Shown: positions 33,481-45,049, numbered from the stretch's first letter. The stretch: DNA of 64,000 nt from Corydoras sp. C115 (GCA_019802505.1 JAFMOC010000226.1:145001-209000), one strand, 5' to 3'. Notes: generated by a model not told the origin, from the sequence alone. Program-made: numbers and translations.

Positions 33481-33660
33481 CTAATATATAAATGTAAGAT
33501 GTTTAATTAAATGAAAAACAAACACAATTAATACAATCCAGACGATCGGGACATGAATCGGACGATCCATTGAGCGCAAACTGTGAAAAAGGGGTTCAGG
33601 GAGAATTTCACACCTGGATCCTCCTGATCTTTTTATTTAATATCCATCCATCAATTATCG
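33479..33660 (+). repeat. Duplicated intron block, copy 2
   Basis: Second copy of 30,993-31,180. The final roughly 85 bp ('gcgcaaactgtgaaaaaggg' through 'ttttatttaatatcc') appear the same in both. Confidence 0.9.
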
Positions 33661-33925
33661 GGTCGTGGGGGGTTCCCCATGCCCATCCAGGTGAGAACAT
33701 TTGGGGCGCTGGGCAGGACAGGGCGCCAATCTATCACTGGACACACACTCACTCACACAGACACGCTCTATATGGGGCAATTTGGAGAATTCAATTGACC
33801 TTGATCCATAGTTTTGGACTGTGGGAGGAAATCCGGAGGAAACCCACATGGACACGGGGAGAACATGCAAACTCCACCCAGATTGGGATTCGAACCGGGA
33901 ATCCGTAGCTCTGAGAGGAACACCC
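33643..33925 (-). mobile_element. SINE copy carried by the duplication
   Basis: Has the same 5' junction ('tttaatatccatccatcaattatc') as the copy at 31,153, then independent deletions. Confidence 0.87.
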
Positions 33926-34231
33926 ATCATACTTTAATGTTAAGGCTCCTGTAGGCAGAACCCGTAGGTGTCCCAATACTTTTGAACGTATAGTGATGCT
34001 GTTGGTTCTGTGGTGCCTGGAAGAGAGTTTGGTTCTCCGTGAACTTCTCCGATCAAAAGAACATTACGAGGCTGAGTTAGTAACGGGATTTCGGTCGCGT
34101 CGGTTCCGAAGCTTCTTTCTTTTTGAATTTGACAGAAATGTTTTCGCTCCAAAAATATGTGAAGGAACTCCGTTGTGGTTCCCAACGCTGCATTTGTTGC
34201 CGTTTGTGTCGTGATTATTAGTTGTAAACCT

Positions 34232-34242
34232 TGTGTGTGTGT

Positions 34243-34278
<36 letters not shown>
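34232..34278. repeat. (GT)n microsatellite
   Basis: Interrupted GT run followed by C-rich DNA. Confidence 0.88.
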
Positions 34279-34579
34279 CACCCCCCCACCCCCCCGCTCT
34301 GAATAAACAATTCACTATTCATGTTCAGACCTGACACACTGCTTCAGGTCAGACTGCTTTGTCCTCATGTCCGTCAGTGAGCGCAGGACGCAGCAGAACA
34401 GCGGAACCCTCACACAGAGCAGCAGCTGCTTGATGACAGACAAAAAAATATGTTTCAGGATCCAAAACCTGACATCAGCTGATGTTATCTCCATTTTATT
34501 TTTAGATATTGCAGCTATTTTAAAATCAGCGACTCAGAATCATCTGCCACGAAATAATCACTCAGCACAACATTCAACC

Positions 34580-34907
34580 ACATCATCCATCCATCATCTT
34601 CAGCTTTATCCTCTAGGGTTGCGGGGGGGAGGGTTCCCATGCCCCTCCAGGGAAGAACGTTCCGGGCGCTGGACAGATACACCCAGGACAGGGCGTCAAT
34701 CTATCACTGGACACACACTCACTCACACACACACACTCTATATGGGGCAATTTAGAGAATTCAATTGACCTTGATCCATGTTTTTGGACTGTGGGAGGAA
34801 ACCAGAGAACCCAGAGGAAACCCACGTGGACACGGGGAGGACATTCAAACCTGGACTCACTAGAGCTGAGAGGAGAACATGCCAACCACTAAACCACCGT
34901 GCCGCCT
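34580..34907 (-). mobile_element. SINE copy
   Basis: Reverse-strand copy ending 'ccaccgtgccgccta', followed by a (TTA)n run at 34,915-34,947. Confidence 0.88.
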
Positions 34908-34912
34908 AACCA

Positions 34913-34952
<40 letters not shown>

Positions 34953-34978
34953 TTTTTATTATTCAATATTATTTATTA

Positions 34979-35328
34979 GGCGGCACGGTCTCTTAGTGGT
35001 TTAGCATGTTCTCCTCTCAGCACTAGGGATTCCCGGTTCGAATCCCAATCTGGGTGGAGTTTCCATGTTCTCCCCGTGTCCGCGTGGGTTTCCTCCGGGT
35101 TCTCCGGTTTCCTCCCACAGTCCAAAAACATGGATCAAGTCAATTGAGTTCTCCAAATTGCCCCATATAGAGTGTGTATGTGTGAGTAAGTGTGTGCTAG
35201 AGTGTGTGATAGATTGGCGCCCTGTCCTGGGTGTATCTGCCCAGCGCCTGAAACGTTCTCCCCTGGATGGGCATGAGGAACCCCCCCGCAACCCTAATAG
35301 AGGATAAAGCGGAAGATAATGGATGGAT
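34979..35328 (+). mobile_element. SINE copy
   Basis: Head 'ggcggcacggtctcttagtgg', tail 'gatggatgaataaatgaa'. AATATTATTT occurs just before and just after, a probable target-site duplication. Confidence 0.88.
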
Positions 35329-35329
35329 G

Positions 35330-36008
35330 AATAAATGAATATTATTTGTCTACTAAATGAGATACCAAACACGCCCCGGGTGTGGATGTATTTGTCGCCC
35401 ACCTATTCAGGGCTTTACTGTCTTTTATCTATTGATTGCTGGGATAGGATTTTTTTATGGCTGTAATATTATTATTTTTTTCTAAAAGCAGATAATGAAA
35501 CATTAAGCCGTCATCATCACCGTGACGACAGTACACACAGTGAACCCGTCGTTTTAAACATAACTTTATTTTTGCTTTAACTGCGTTTTAAACTCTGAAT
35601 CCACCGACTTTAACACTCCGAATTCACCTTTAAGCTTTTTTTTTATATTCTGGCCTGAAAAACGTTATGAAATTCCCAGCAGTGATGCAGCGCCCAATAA
35701 ATCTCCAGCAGTATATTCGCACTTGAAGCAGTGCATTAATGTCCTGGCAGCAGCTTGTCAGTGTCACGGCTGCGCTGAGAATAATTCATCACCTGAATTC
35801 TATCTGCTCGGCGGTCCTGGGGAAGATCATTTCCATTGATTTGTGAGTTTGGGAGCCGTTTACACATTGTGCGTTTAATGGATGGGTCACCGTCTGTTGC
35901 TGTATATCCGCCGAGCGCGTCTGTAAATGTGGTCTGCCTGATCCAAAGGACGGGATAGGTCTTAAGATGTTTTTACGGAGATTTACACCCAAACTAATTC
36001 TGAATATA
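35330..36008 (+). other. Unique intron sequence
   Basis: No repeat and no exon recognised between zinc-finger exons 2 and 3. Confidence 0.45.
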
Positions 36009-36020
36009 TGAACTAATTCA

Positions 36021-36354
36021 GGGCGGCACGGCGGCTTAGTGGTTGGCATGTTCTCCTCTCAGCGCTGAGAGTGGGTGGAGTTTCCATGTTCTCCCCATGT
36101 CCGCGTGGGTTTCCTCCGGGTTCTCCGGTTTCCTCCCACAGTCCAAAAACATGGATCAAGTCAATTGAGTTCTCCAAATTGCCCCATATAGAGTGTGTCT
36201 GTGTGAGTGAGTGTGTGCCCAGCGATAGATTGGCACCCTGTCCTGGGTGTATCTGCCCAGCGCCCGAAACGTTCTCCACTGGATGGGCATAGGGAACCCC
36301 CCCCATCTCGAGACCCTAATATAGGATAAAGTGGAAGATAATGGATGGATGAAT
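36021..36354 (+). mobile_element. SINE copy with 10-bp TSD
   Basis: Bounded by GAACTAATTC at 36,010-36,019 and 36,355-36,364. The B box is deleted ('gcgctgagagtgggtggag'). Confidence 0.88.
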
Positions 36355-36455
36355 GAACTAATTCTATATACAAGTGTTATTGTTTTTTTAATTGTATAGA
36401 CTTTATAGACAATATAACAATAATAAAGCTCATACCTGGTTCGGTTCTGTTGCAG

Positions 36456-37292
36456 GGAAAGGCCTGGCTTTGTTTAACCTGTCAGACCCAACGAGCTCTT
36501 AAAGGAGTAGAACCAGAGGGATTGCCCACATTAAAGTCGGAGGTTACCCCACAAAAGACTGATGGGATGAAAGGTACCACCCCAAAACCATCCACCACCC
36601 AACCACCGGAGAACAGTGCCAAGCAGACAGTTAAAGAAGATCCTGGTCCCACCACGGGGAAGAGAGTCGTTCAGCAGAACCCTCAGCAGCCTTCCGGTGC
36701 ACCTTCAGTCGGGTCCCAACAAACCAAGACCGAAGCCTCCAAAGGAGAGTCAGGCTTCTTCAGCTTTGGTTTCGGTGGAGCCAGGTCTCGCTCACCATCT
36801 CCTCAACCCGCTGCAGTTTCTGGAAAAGTTCTAGACTTTGGCTCCTCGTTCCTCAGCTCGGCCTCCAATCTGATCTCATCGGCTGTGCAGGAGGAACCTT
36901 CCACGGCGCTCTCCGCCTCTCGGAAGGGTTCTAATGCATCGCAGGCCTCTGCAGGCTCGACCAAGACGCCGTCATCAACGGATAAAAAACCCGCTGAATC
37001 CCAAATCACTGCCAAACAATCATCACCAGAAACGCCGCGGAATCCCCAAAGGGCACCAGGAGATCAGACGGCCGGACGCCCGAAAGATCAGACGTCTTCA
37101 TCAGAAGCAAAGCCGCAGGAAAGTTCTTTAATTACGCCAATCACACGTGGAGATCCTCAGTCCGTCCCTAAGGCATGTCCACTCTGCAAAGCTGAGCTTA
37201 GCACTAATCCTCCCAACTACAGCGTCTGCACCGAATGCAAAAACTCCGTCTGCAACCTCTGCGGTTTCAACCCCAACCCGAATCAAAGCGAG
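36456..37292 (+). CDS. pclo: piccolo zinc-finger exon 3
   Basis: Acceptor TTCTGTTGCAG, donor GTACGT; 279 codons, phase 0/0. It opens G-K-A-W-L-C-L-T-C-Q-T-Q-R-A-L (end of finger 2). Spacer: GFFSFGFGGARSRSPSPQP (about residue 99), SGKVLDFGSSFLSSASNLIS (the usual Gly is Asp), SRKGSNASQ. It closes CPLCKAELSTNPPNYSVC, TECKNSVCNLCGFNP (half of finger 3, from residue 241). Confidence 0.95.
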
Positions 37293-37372
37293 GTACGTTC
37301 TCTGAACGCCTGATTAGACTTCATTAAAATAATTCCGCAGAATGTTCATATTCATAAACATGTATGTATATG

Positions 37373-37724
37373 GGGCAGCACAGTGGCTTAGTGGTTGGCA
37401 TGTTCTCCACTCAGTGTTAGGGATTCCCGGTTTGAATCCCAAACTGGGTGCAGTTTCCATGTTCTCCCCATGTCCACGTGGGTTTCCTCCGGGTTCTCCG
37501 GTTTCACAGTCCAAAAACATGGATCAAGGTCAATTGAGTTCTCCAAATTGCCCCATATAGAGTGTGTGTGTGTGTGTGTGAGTGAGTGTGTGCTCAGCGA
37601 TAGATTGGCGTCCTGTCCTGGGTGCCCAGTGCCCGAAACGTTCTCCCCTGGATGGGCATGGGGAACCCCCCCCACGCAAACCTAGTAGAGGATAAAGCGG
37701 AAGATAATGGGTGGATGGATGGAT
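37373..37724 (+). mobile_element. SINE copy
   Basis: Full-length plus-strand copy from 'ggggcagcacagtggcttag' to 'gggtggatggatgga'; the flanks are not clearly duplicated. Confidence 0.88.
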
Positions 37725-37928
37725 GTCTTGCATTATTCCATTTTCAACAAGAGTTTGTTAACCGCTGTGCTACCCTCTCCATCCCCCCTTCGTTCCTGAA
37801 GTTACCCGTCCAGGTGTTTGATTGTGGTCCTAAGACTGAATGATACACCTGAATGATTGGGTGTCTTGATACTTTTGTCCATTTGGTTAAAATGGAAGTT
37901 ATTTGTTAAATTTTTTAATACGTTTCAG

Positions 37929-38753
37929 GTTAAAGAGTGGCTTTGCCTAAATTGTCAGATGAAGAGAGCTCTTGGTGGCGCTCCAGTCGGAACTCAGAAG
38001 GGTTCTGCACATGCTCAGTCGTTAGCTAAAGACAACAAGCTGCCAAATTCCACTCAGAAGATAACAAAGCCATCACAGGACCACAGAGGATCTGAAGATG
38101 TCCCTGCAACAAAGCAGCAGCAATCAAAGGCGTCAAATGGTGCGCCTTCTGGTCCCAAATCTCAACAGCAAGAACCTGCAAAACCTCAGATAGATTCATC
38201 GAAGCTCAAGTCTGACGCCCAGAATGACTCCGGATTCTTTGGGTTTGGTTTAGGAGGTGCTCGATCACGTTCTCCATCTCCTGCTTCGTCAGTGTCTGGA
38301 TCCTTCTCGTCCTTCCTGAGCTCTGCATCCAACCTGATCTCATCAGCCGTTCAGGACGAACCCTCCAAGACACCGCCATCTTCACGGAAAGGTTCCGCCG
38401 TTCCTCAGACCTCCTCCAAAACACCGCCCACATCTCGGAAGGGTTCATCCGTTTCACAGACGTCACCCCGGGCCGAATCCCCGGCCCCCACTGTGACATC
38501 GCAGGTTTCAGAGGTCGCTCAGAAAGCCAAGCCACCATCAAGTGGAGGAACGGAGGTGGGCAAATCCAAAGAGTCCCAGCCGCCTGCAGAACAGAGAACC
38601 CCAAAAGATCCCAAATCACAAGCTCTGCCTGAAACCTGCCCATTGTGTAAAGAGGGGATTAAACAGCAGCCTCCCAATTACAACATCTGCACTGGATGCA
38701 AGAGCATCGTGTGTAACCGGTGTGGATTCAACCCCACGCCTCACGACTTAAAG
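37929..38753 (+). CDS. pclo: piccolo zinc-finger exon 4
   Basis: Acceptor TACGTTTCAG, donor GTATGA; 275 codons, phase 0/0. It opens V-K-E-W-L-C-L-N-C-Q-M-K-R-A-L-G-G, the same words as mammalian Piccolo after finger 1. Spacer: GFFGFGLGGARSRSPSP (residue 101), but the KVLGFG core is deleted (SGSFSSFLSSASNLIS), then three SRKGS repeats. It closes CPLCKEGIKQQPPNYNIC, TGCKSIVCNRCGFNP (half of finger 4). Confidence 0.95.
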
Positions 38754-38837
38754 GTATGACATTCTTACTTTTGGTGTCTTCTCAAACTTTATTTAAGTGA
38801 AGAATGAGTTTATTTTTTTATCAGAAATTTTTATCTT

Positions 38838-39160
38838 CTCCATCCATCCATCATCTTCCACTTTATCCTCTATTGAGGTCGCTGGGGGTTCCCCATGCCC
38901 ATGCAGGAGAGAACATTTCGGGCGCTGGGCAAATACACCCAGGACAGGCCGTCAATCTATCGCTGGGCAAACACTCACTCAAACAGGCACACTCTATATG
39001 GGGCATCCATGACCTTAATCCATGACCTTGATCCATGTTTTTGGACTGTGGGAGGAAGCCGGAGAACCCGGAGGAAACCCACGCGAACACGGGGAGATCA
39101 TGGAAACTCCACCCAGATTGGCATTCGAACCTGCACTGAGAGGAGAACATGCCAACCATA
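38838..39160 (-). mobile_element. SINE copy
   Basis: Reverse-strand copy with small internal changes ('ccatgaccttaatccatgacc' doubled). Confidence 0.85.
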
Positions 39161-39241
39161 GTTGATTTGTTTATTTTTTTTTATTTTTTATAATGAAGCA
39201 TCAAACCTGAGTTTTTTTTTTTGTGTATTATGTTTGAAATG

Positions 39242-39576
39242 GTGGCACGGTGGCTTAGTGGTTTAGCACGTTCGCCTCTCAGCGCTAGGGATTCCCGGTT
39301 CGAATCCCCATCTGGGTGGAGTTTCCATGTTCTCCCCGTGTCCGCGTGGGTTTCCTCCGGGTTCTCCGGTTTCCTTCCACAGTCCAAAAACATGGAAGTT
39401 AATCGAGTTCTCTAAATTGCCCCATATAGAGTGTGTTTCAGTGTGTGCCCAGTGATGGATTGGCGCCCTGTCCTGGGTGTGTCTGCCCAGCGCCCGAGAC
39501 GTTCTCCCCTGGATGGGCATGGGGAACCCCACCGCGACCCTAATAGAGGATAAAGCGGAAGATAATGAATGAATGA
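39242..39576 (+). mobile_element. SINE copy with 12-bp TSD
   Basis: Bounded by ATGTTTGAAATG at 39,230-39,241 and 39,577-39,588. Confidence 0.92.
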
Positions 39577-39662
39577 ATGTTTGAAATGTAAATATAAAAC
39601 TCTAACTTATATTTTAAAATGATAAAAGCTAACATTGCACGCTGTTAAATATTGAATTGCAG

Positions 39663-40544
39663 ATGAAGGAGTGGCTCTGTCTGACCTGCCAAACGCAACG
39701 AGCCTCTGAAATGTCTTCGGTTCAGACGCCGCCAAAAACTAAAATCCCTCCAAAATCTCCCGAGAATAAAGGAACCGTTCTGTCCAAAGTAAACAAGGAG
39801 GCCATTCCCGATAAAACCATCCCGAAAAGCCAAGCGACGGGAAAAACATCGGCTTCCCCCGGAGAGACTCGGGAGAGAGCGACTCGCCCGTCACCGGAGG
39901 TCCAGGGGAACCGGCCGGCTCTGCGACCCGTCGCTCAGAAAACGGGGACGGAACCTCTGAAAAGCGCAACCCCTGAAGAACCCTCAGGCCTGTTTGGTTT
40001 GGGAGGCGCTCGCTCCCGGTCTCCATCCCCTCAGCCGAGCGTCACGGGGAAGGTGTTCGGTTTTGGCTCCTCCCTCTTCAGCTCAGCATCCAATATGATT
40101 TCATCTGCCGTTTCGGATGAACCGTCCGCGACCCCACCGAGCTCCCGCAAGGGTTCTGTCATTTCCCAGACGTCATCTAGAGCAACCCCTCCCTCCGCTC
40201 GTAAGGAGTCTTCGGCGTCACACACCTCGCTCAAGACCGACTCACCAGCTCCCTCACCGGCTCCATCCGACAAACCGTCTGAGACCAGAGCGCCCCCTGT
40301 CGGGAAACCAGAGGAAACCAAATCCCAGGAATCGCACCTCCCTGAAGCATCGGCCACAAAATTACAGAAAGACGACTCGAAAAAGGAGCCGCCGAAAGTG
40401 GGACACCCACAGCCGCCACCTAAAACCTGCCCCCTGTGCAAACAGGAGATCACGGAACACCCCGCGAATTACAACAGCTGCACCGGATGCAAGAGTGTCG
40501 TCTGTAACCTCTGCGGGTTCGACCCCAAACCTCATGAATCGAAG
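39663..40544 (+). CDS. pclo: piccolo zinc-finger exon 5
   Basis: Acceptor TTGAATTGCAG, donor GTAAGG; 294 codons, phase 0/0. It opens M-K-E-W-L-C-L-T-C-Q-T-Q-R-A-S-E-M-S-S-V. Spacer: GLFGLGGARSRSPSPQPSV (residue 108), TGKVFGFGSSLFSSASNMIS, SDEPSATPPSSRKGS. It closes CPLCKQEITEHPANYNSC, TGCKSVVCNLCGFDP (from residue 256). It is clearly the closest relative of the next exon. Confidence 0.95.
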
Positions 40545-40596
40545 GTAAGGACTGTTATTGACAACAAGATTCAATTATACTCAAGTTCAGGTAGAA

Positions 40597-40598
<2 letters not shown>

Positions 40599-40626
<28 letters not shown>
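40599..40626. repeat. Poly(A) run in intron
   Basis: About 27 A in the 385-bp intron between exons 5 and 6. Confidence 0.85.
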
Positions 40627-40631
<5 letters not shown>

Positions 40632-40929
40632 TAGCAGCGTATAATAAAAATGTAAATATAAAAATATAATAGCAATAAAAATTTTTAATTAAATATAAAA
40701 TATAGAATATAGCAATCGTGAAGGTAAACAGCCTCACCTGATTACCTGGCTCCGCCTCTCATTTACATATCAGCTGATGTGTTCACAAACTTATTAAATG
40801 ATATTAGGTCAACACACTGACACACACCACCACCATCACCATATTAATGATCATTTTCTACATTATAATCATTAATTGTGATCTTGTGAACATCAGAGTC
40901 ATTAAAATGTATCATGTGATTGAATGCAG

Positions 40930-41775
40930 ATGAAGAGGGAGTGGCTTTGTCTGACCTGCCAGACGCAGCGAGCATCAGAAATGTCCTCCGTCCAGCTGCG
41001 GCCGAATTCTGACCAAATCCTCCACCCGTCGTCTCCTGAAGTTCAGCGGACGGTTCTGTCTGAAGATTCCCAAAAGAAACACATCCCTGATCGAGCCCCT
41101 GAAAAAGACCCGGCCTCGGGCAGAACCTCGGGTCCAGCAAAGGTCATTCCCACAGACAGACAACCGGAGGCTGAGAAATCTCCCCATCGGGCCGCTAAGG
41201 ACGGCCCCCCCGAGGAAACCTCAGGCCTGTTTGGTTTGGGAGGCGCTCGCTCCCGATCTCCGTCCCCTCAGCCGAGCGTCTCCGCCGTCACCGGGAAGGT
41301 GTTGGGTTTTGGCTCCTCCCTCTTCAGCTCAGCATCCAATGCGATTTCATCTGCCGTTTCGAACGAACCCTCCACGACCCCACCGAGCTCCCGCAAGGGC
41401 TCGTCGGTATCTCAGAGTTCTCTGAAGTCCAGCACCCCGCCGCCGACCTCACGCAGCGGTTCGACCACCCCACAGTCCACCACTTCCCACGCTCCAGTGT
41501 CCCAGGAGGACCCGCCGAAAATAGAGGCTGGCGTAAATCAATCGCAGAGTATCGGGAATCAGGAGGTGAAGAAACCTGATGAGAGGAATCGATTCGGTAA
41601 AGAGTCGTCCGATCCGTCCCAATCGAAGCCAGGGACGTTAAAAGACCTCCCGAAAAAGTGTCCACTTTGCAACGAGGAGCTCAAACACGCCCCCTGCAAC
41701 TTCAGCACCTGCACTGACTGTAAAAACGCAGTGTGCTTACAGTGTGGGTTCAATCCTGCACCGCACCAAACCGAG
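40930..41775 (+). CDS. pclo: piccolo zinc-finger exon 6
   Basis: Acceptor TGAATGCAG, donor GTAACC; 282 codons, phase 0/0. It opens M-K-R-E-W-L-C-L-T-C-Q-T-Q-R-A-S-E-M-S-S-V: one residue (R) longer than exon 5 but otherwise the same. Spacer: GLFGLGGARSRSPSPQPSV, TGKVLGFGSSLFSSASNAIS, NEPSTTPPSSRKGS. It closes CPLCNEELKHAPCNFSTC, TDCKNAVCLQCGFNP, with an additional Cys in the first loop. The intron to exon 5 is the shortest in the array. Confidence 0.95.
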
Positions 41776-42069
41776 GTAACCACCATCAACACCACATTAC
41801 ACTCCGTTTCGTCTGGGTTTTCTTGTTTTTTTAGGTTTTCTTGGTTTTTTAGGTTTTCTTGTTTTTTTTTGGTTTTGTTGGTAAATTAATGCATCTCTGA
41901 AGGAAAACACGCAGAGGTTGGTTCCCTGTAGAGTACATCAGTATTTATTTTCAATTAGGAGATCAATAGAACATGGATTTCCACCAGTGGAGCCCAAATG
42001 TCTTCAGTTAAATTTATTCCCCGACTTTTTTTCCACCTGCGTTCTCTCAGACTTGTTTTTCTTTTGCAG

Positions 42070-42891
42070 AAAACAGAGTGGCTGTGTTTGAAGTGTCAGA
42101 TGCAGAGAACACTGGGACCTCCTGCTGCTCAAAGTACCCCGAGACAGACCAACAGAGGCCCAGAACCTCCATCAGTCTCAGAACATAAGAAAGAACCGCT
42201 GAAGACGCCACCTACAGACAGAGAACTGAGTAACCCAAAAAAGCCGGAGGTGTCAGAATCCAGGTCCGATCACGGTCTCCAAAAAGAGCCTAACAAGGTT
42301 CCTGAGGCGACTCAGCGGAAAAAAGACGAGGAGTCGGGTTTCCTAGGTTTTGGGAGACGGTCTCGCTCCCCCTCCCCCCAACCAGCCTTTTCCGGGAAGG
42401 TTTTAGGGTTCGGGTCCTCCATCTTCAGCTCGGCCTCCAATCTGATCTCGTCTGCAGTTCAGGACGAGGCGTCCACCTCACCGTCTCCTTCACGTAAAGG
42501 TTCCGTGGCGTCTCAGATTTCAGAGAGAACGGCGGCGACTCCGCCCGGCTCCCGCAAGGCGTCCACCGTGTCTCAGTCCGCCAGTGCACTATTTGGTTTT
42601 AATAAGAACTCCTCACCAGCGGGCGCAGAACCCGTAAAAGAACAGAGCAGGAACCGGGAACAGGACATAAAAGCCCCGACTGCAAAGCCATCACCTCAGG
42701 GAACGGCTTCAAACGTGGTGGGGACAGCAGATGCATGCAAAGCAACGGAATCCGTTCAGGAGCTGCCTAAAGAATGCCCCCTCTGCAAAGTACAGATCAC
42801 AACGGAACCCGCCAACTACAGCCAGTGCACCGAGTGCAAGACAACAGTCTGCAAGCTTTGTGGATTTAACCCAGAGCCTGATAACGCTGCG
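42070..42891 (+). CDS. pclo: piccolo zinc-finger exon 7
   Basis: Acceptor TTCTTTTGCAG, donor GTAAGG; 274 codons, phase 0/0. It opens K-T-E-W-L-C-L-K-C-Q-M-Q-R-T-L. Spacer: GFLGFGRRSRSPSPQP (residue 90), SGKVLGFGSSIFSSASNLIS, SPSPSRKGS, GSRKASTVSQS and an extra SALFGFNKN. It closes CPLCKVQITTEPANYSQC, TECKTTVCKLCGFNP. Confidence 0.95.
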
Positions 42892-42950
42892 GTAAGGGCT
42901 GCGTCCATCTTCATATATATATTTTTATATATATATATATTTATATTGGG

Positions 42951-43283
42951 GTGGCACGGTGGCTTAGTGGTTGGCATGTTCTCCTCTCAATGCTGGGGAT
43001 TCCCGGTTCAAATCCCAATCTGGGTGGAGTTTCCATGTTCTCCCTGTGTCCGCATTATCCGGGTTATCCGGTTTCCTCCCACAGTCACAAAAACATGGAC
43101 CAAGGTCAATTCAGTTCTCCGAATTGCCCCATATAGAGTGTGTCTGTGTGAATGAGTGTGTGTCCAGTGATAGATTGGCACCCTGTCCTGGGTGTATCTG
43201 CCCAGCGCCCAAAACTTTCTCCCCTGGCATGGGGAACTCACCATGTGACCCTAGTAGAGAATAAAGCAGAAGATAATGGATGG
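42951..43283 (+). mobile_element. SINE copy, first of a pair
   Basis: Plus-strand copy with diagnostic changes ('caatgctggggattcccggttcaaatcc') shared by the next copy. Confidence 0.88.
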
Positions 43284-43291
43284 ATATAGAG

Positions 43292-43505
43292 GGCAGCAGA
43301 GTGGTTTAGTGGTTGGCATGTTCTCCTCTCAATGCTGGGGATTCCCGGTTCAAATCCCAATCTGGGTGGAGTTTCCATGTTCTCCCCGTGTCCACATGGG
43401 TTTCCTCTGGGTTCTTCGGTTTCCTCTCACAGTCCAAAAACATGGATCATGGTATATTGAGTGAGTGTCTCGGTGTTTCTGCCCAGTGCCCGAAGCGAAG
43501 TTTAA
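43292..43505 (+). mobile_element. SINE copy, second of a pair, 3' truncated
   Basis: Shares 'aatgctggggattcccgg' and 'ggttcaaatcc' with the copy just upstream, so it most likely arose by local duplication. It breaks off into (TA)n. Confidence 0.85.
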
Positions 43506-43506
43506 T

Positions 43507-43507
<1 letters not shown>

Positions 43508-43598
<91 letters not shown>

Positions 43599-43611
43599 TA
43601 TATATATATAA
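43508..43611. repeat. (TA)n microsatellite, about 100 bp
   Basis: Near-pure TA run. Confidence 0.93.
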
Positions 43612-44252
43612 ATAACCATTAACCAGCAGAACTGCAGTGGTGTTTAATTGTCATTGTCAGTTGTCCGCATCATGGACAGCAGTGTGGGAACCCTTCTGTT
43701 CCAGCATGACGGACCCTCAAGGCACGGTTGGGTTTGGGGTGAAATAGCTTGACTTCACTGTCTTGAGCTCGACTCCATCAAACACCATTATGATGAATCA
43801 GACTGGAGATCGTACGTCAGGTGGTCTGATCCAGCATCAGTGTCTGACCTCATCATGTCATGAATAACATGTAGGTTTAACGTGTGCATGCGGTGCGTCG
43901 TGACTCATCATGCATTTTATCTTTTCTCCTTTTGCTTTTTCCAACGATCCTCTTTGTCACTGACTTCTTCAGCAAATTAGCTTTGACGAGCGACGTACTC
44001 GGAATTATTTATTGTAGAACCCTCACGTTGGGACTTTCAGACGTCCTCTAAGTGTGTGTGGGGGTACACGGTCTTCAGAGTGCTGACAAGCGGTATTAAA
44101 TCATGAAGTCTACGCCCACTCCTTGTCTGCTGCATCTTTATAGTTCATGCTGGTCTTTAATCGGGTTCTCCGATTCGGCGCTGCCGCTGTTTTAGAACCC
44201 GCCTTCGTGTTTTGATGCCTTTTAACCGTAGTGATTTATTTTTTGTTTGTAG
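43612..44252 (+). other. Unique intron sequence
   Basis: No repeat or exon recognised before zinc-finger exon 8. Confidence 0.45.
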
Positions 44253-44906
44253 GCGAAGCAGTGGCTGTGTCTGAACTGCCAGATGAAGCGAACGTCTGAG
44301 CCCTCCCCAGCACCCCAACCGCAACATGGGGCATCACCGCAGAAGGTCCAGACTCCGGAGAAAGGGAAGCTGCCTCATCAACAATTAGTGAAAGGTGCCT
44401 CGTCATCCTCGAGGCCTGTTCTCTCATCATCGGTCGACGCTAAAGGATTTGGGTTTACACCGGCTCAGTCGTCACAGCCGGCTGGATCTGCAGTTTCTGG
44501 CAAGGTCTTAGGCTTTGGCTCGTCCATCATCAGCACGGCGTCTAATCTAATTACTTCAGCGGTTCAGGATGAAGCTCCCCTGACACCACCTACGCCTCGT
44601 AAAGCTTCCACTGTGTCTGAAGCATCCCCACCAACCTCAACACCACCTGCCCCTCGAAAGGAGAGCGTATCGGTCCGCCAGTCTTCCTCCTCTGAGACAA
44701 AATCATCTCCTCAGCAACGTAAAGAGGAAAAGACATCTGCAGAAAGTGATGTTTCCAAAGATGATGTTAAATCAGGAGTTCCAAAGACCTGTCCACTTTG
44801 TTCAGAGGAGATCAAAACCAACCCTCCGAACTATAACACCTGCACATCCTGCAAGAGCACCGTGTGCAATCTCTGTGGATTTAACTCCATGCCGGATCGA
44901 CCTGAG
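44253..44906 (+). CDS. pclo: piccolo zinc-finger exon 8 (shortest module)
   Basis: Acceptor TGTTTGTAG, donor GTAAGA; 218 codons, phase 0/0. It opens A-K-Q-W-L-C-L-N-C-Q-M-K-R-T-S. The GFFGFG-RSRSPSPQP element is lost, replaced by GFGFTPAQSSQPAGS. SGKVLGFGSSIISTASNLIT and AVQDEAPLTPPTPRKAS remain. It closes CPLCSEEIKTNPPNYNTC, TSCKSTVCNLCGFNS. Confidence 0.94.
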
Positions 44907-45049
44907 GTAAGATCATGGGTTCTGTCGACAATAAATTATCAAAATTATTTGTGAAACGAGGCAAAAGCCTTCACACGTGCTCTCCAAAAACCAGTTTAGA
45001 ACATGATGAAATATAAGCTGTTTAAACACCATCCATCCATCCATTATCT

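Noticed and set aside
40031..40453. Minus-strand frame of 140 codons opposite zinc-finger exon 5
   Set aside because: Antisense shadow; the plus frame has the full Piccolo motif set and splice sites.
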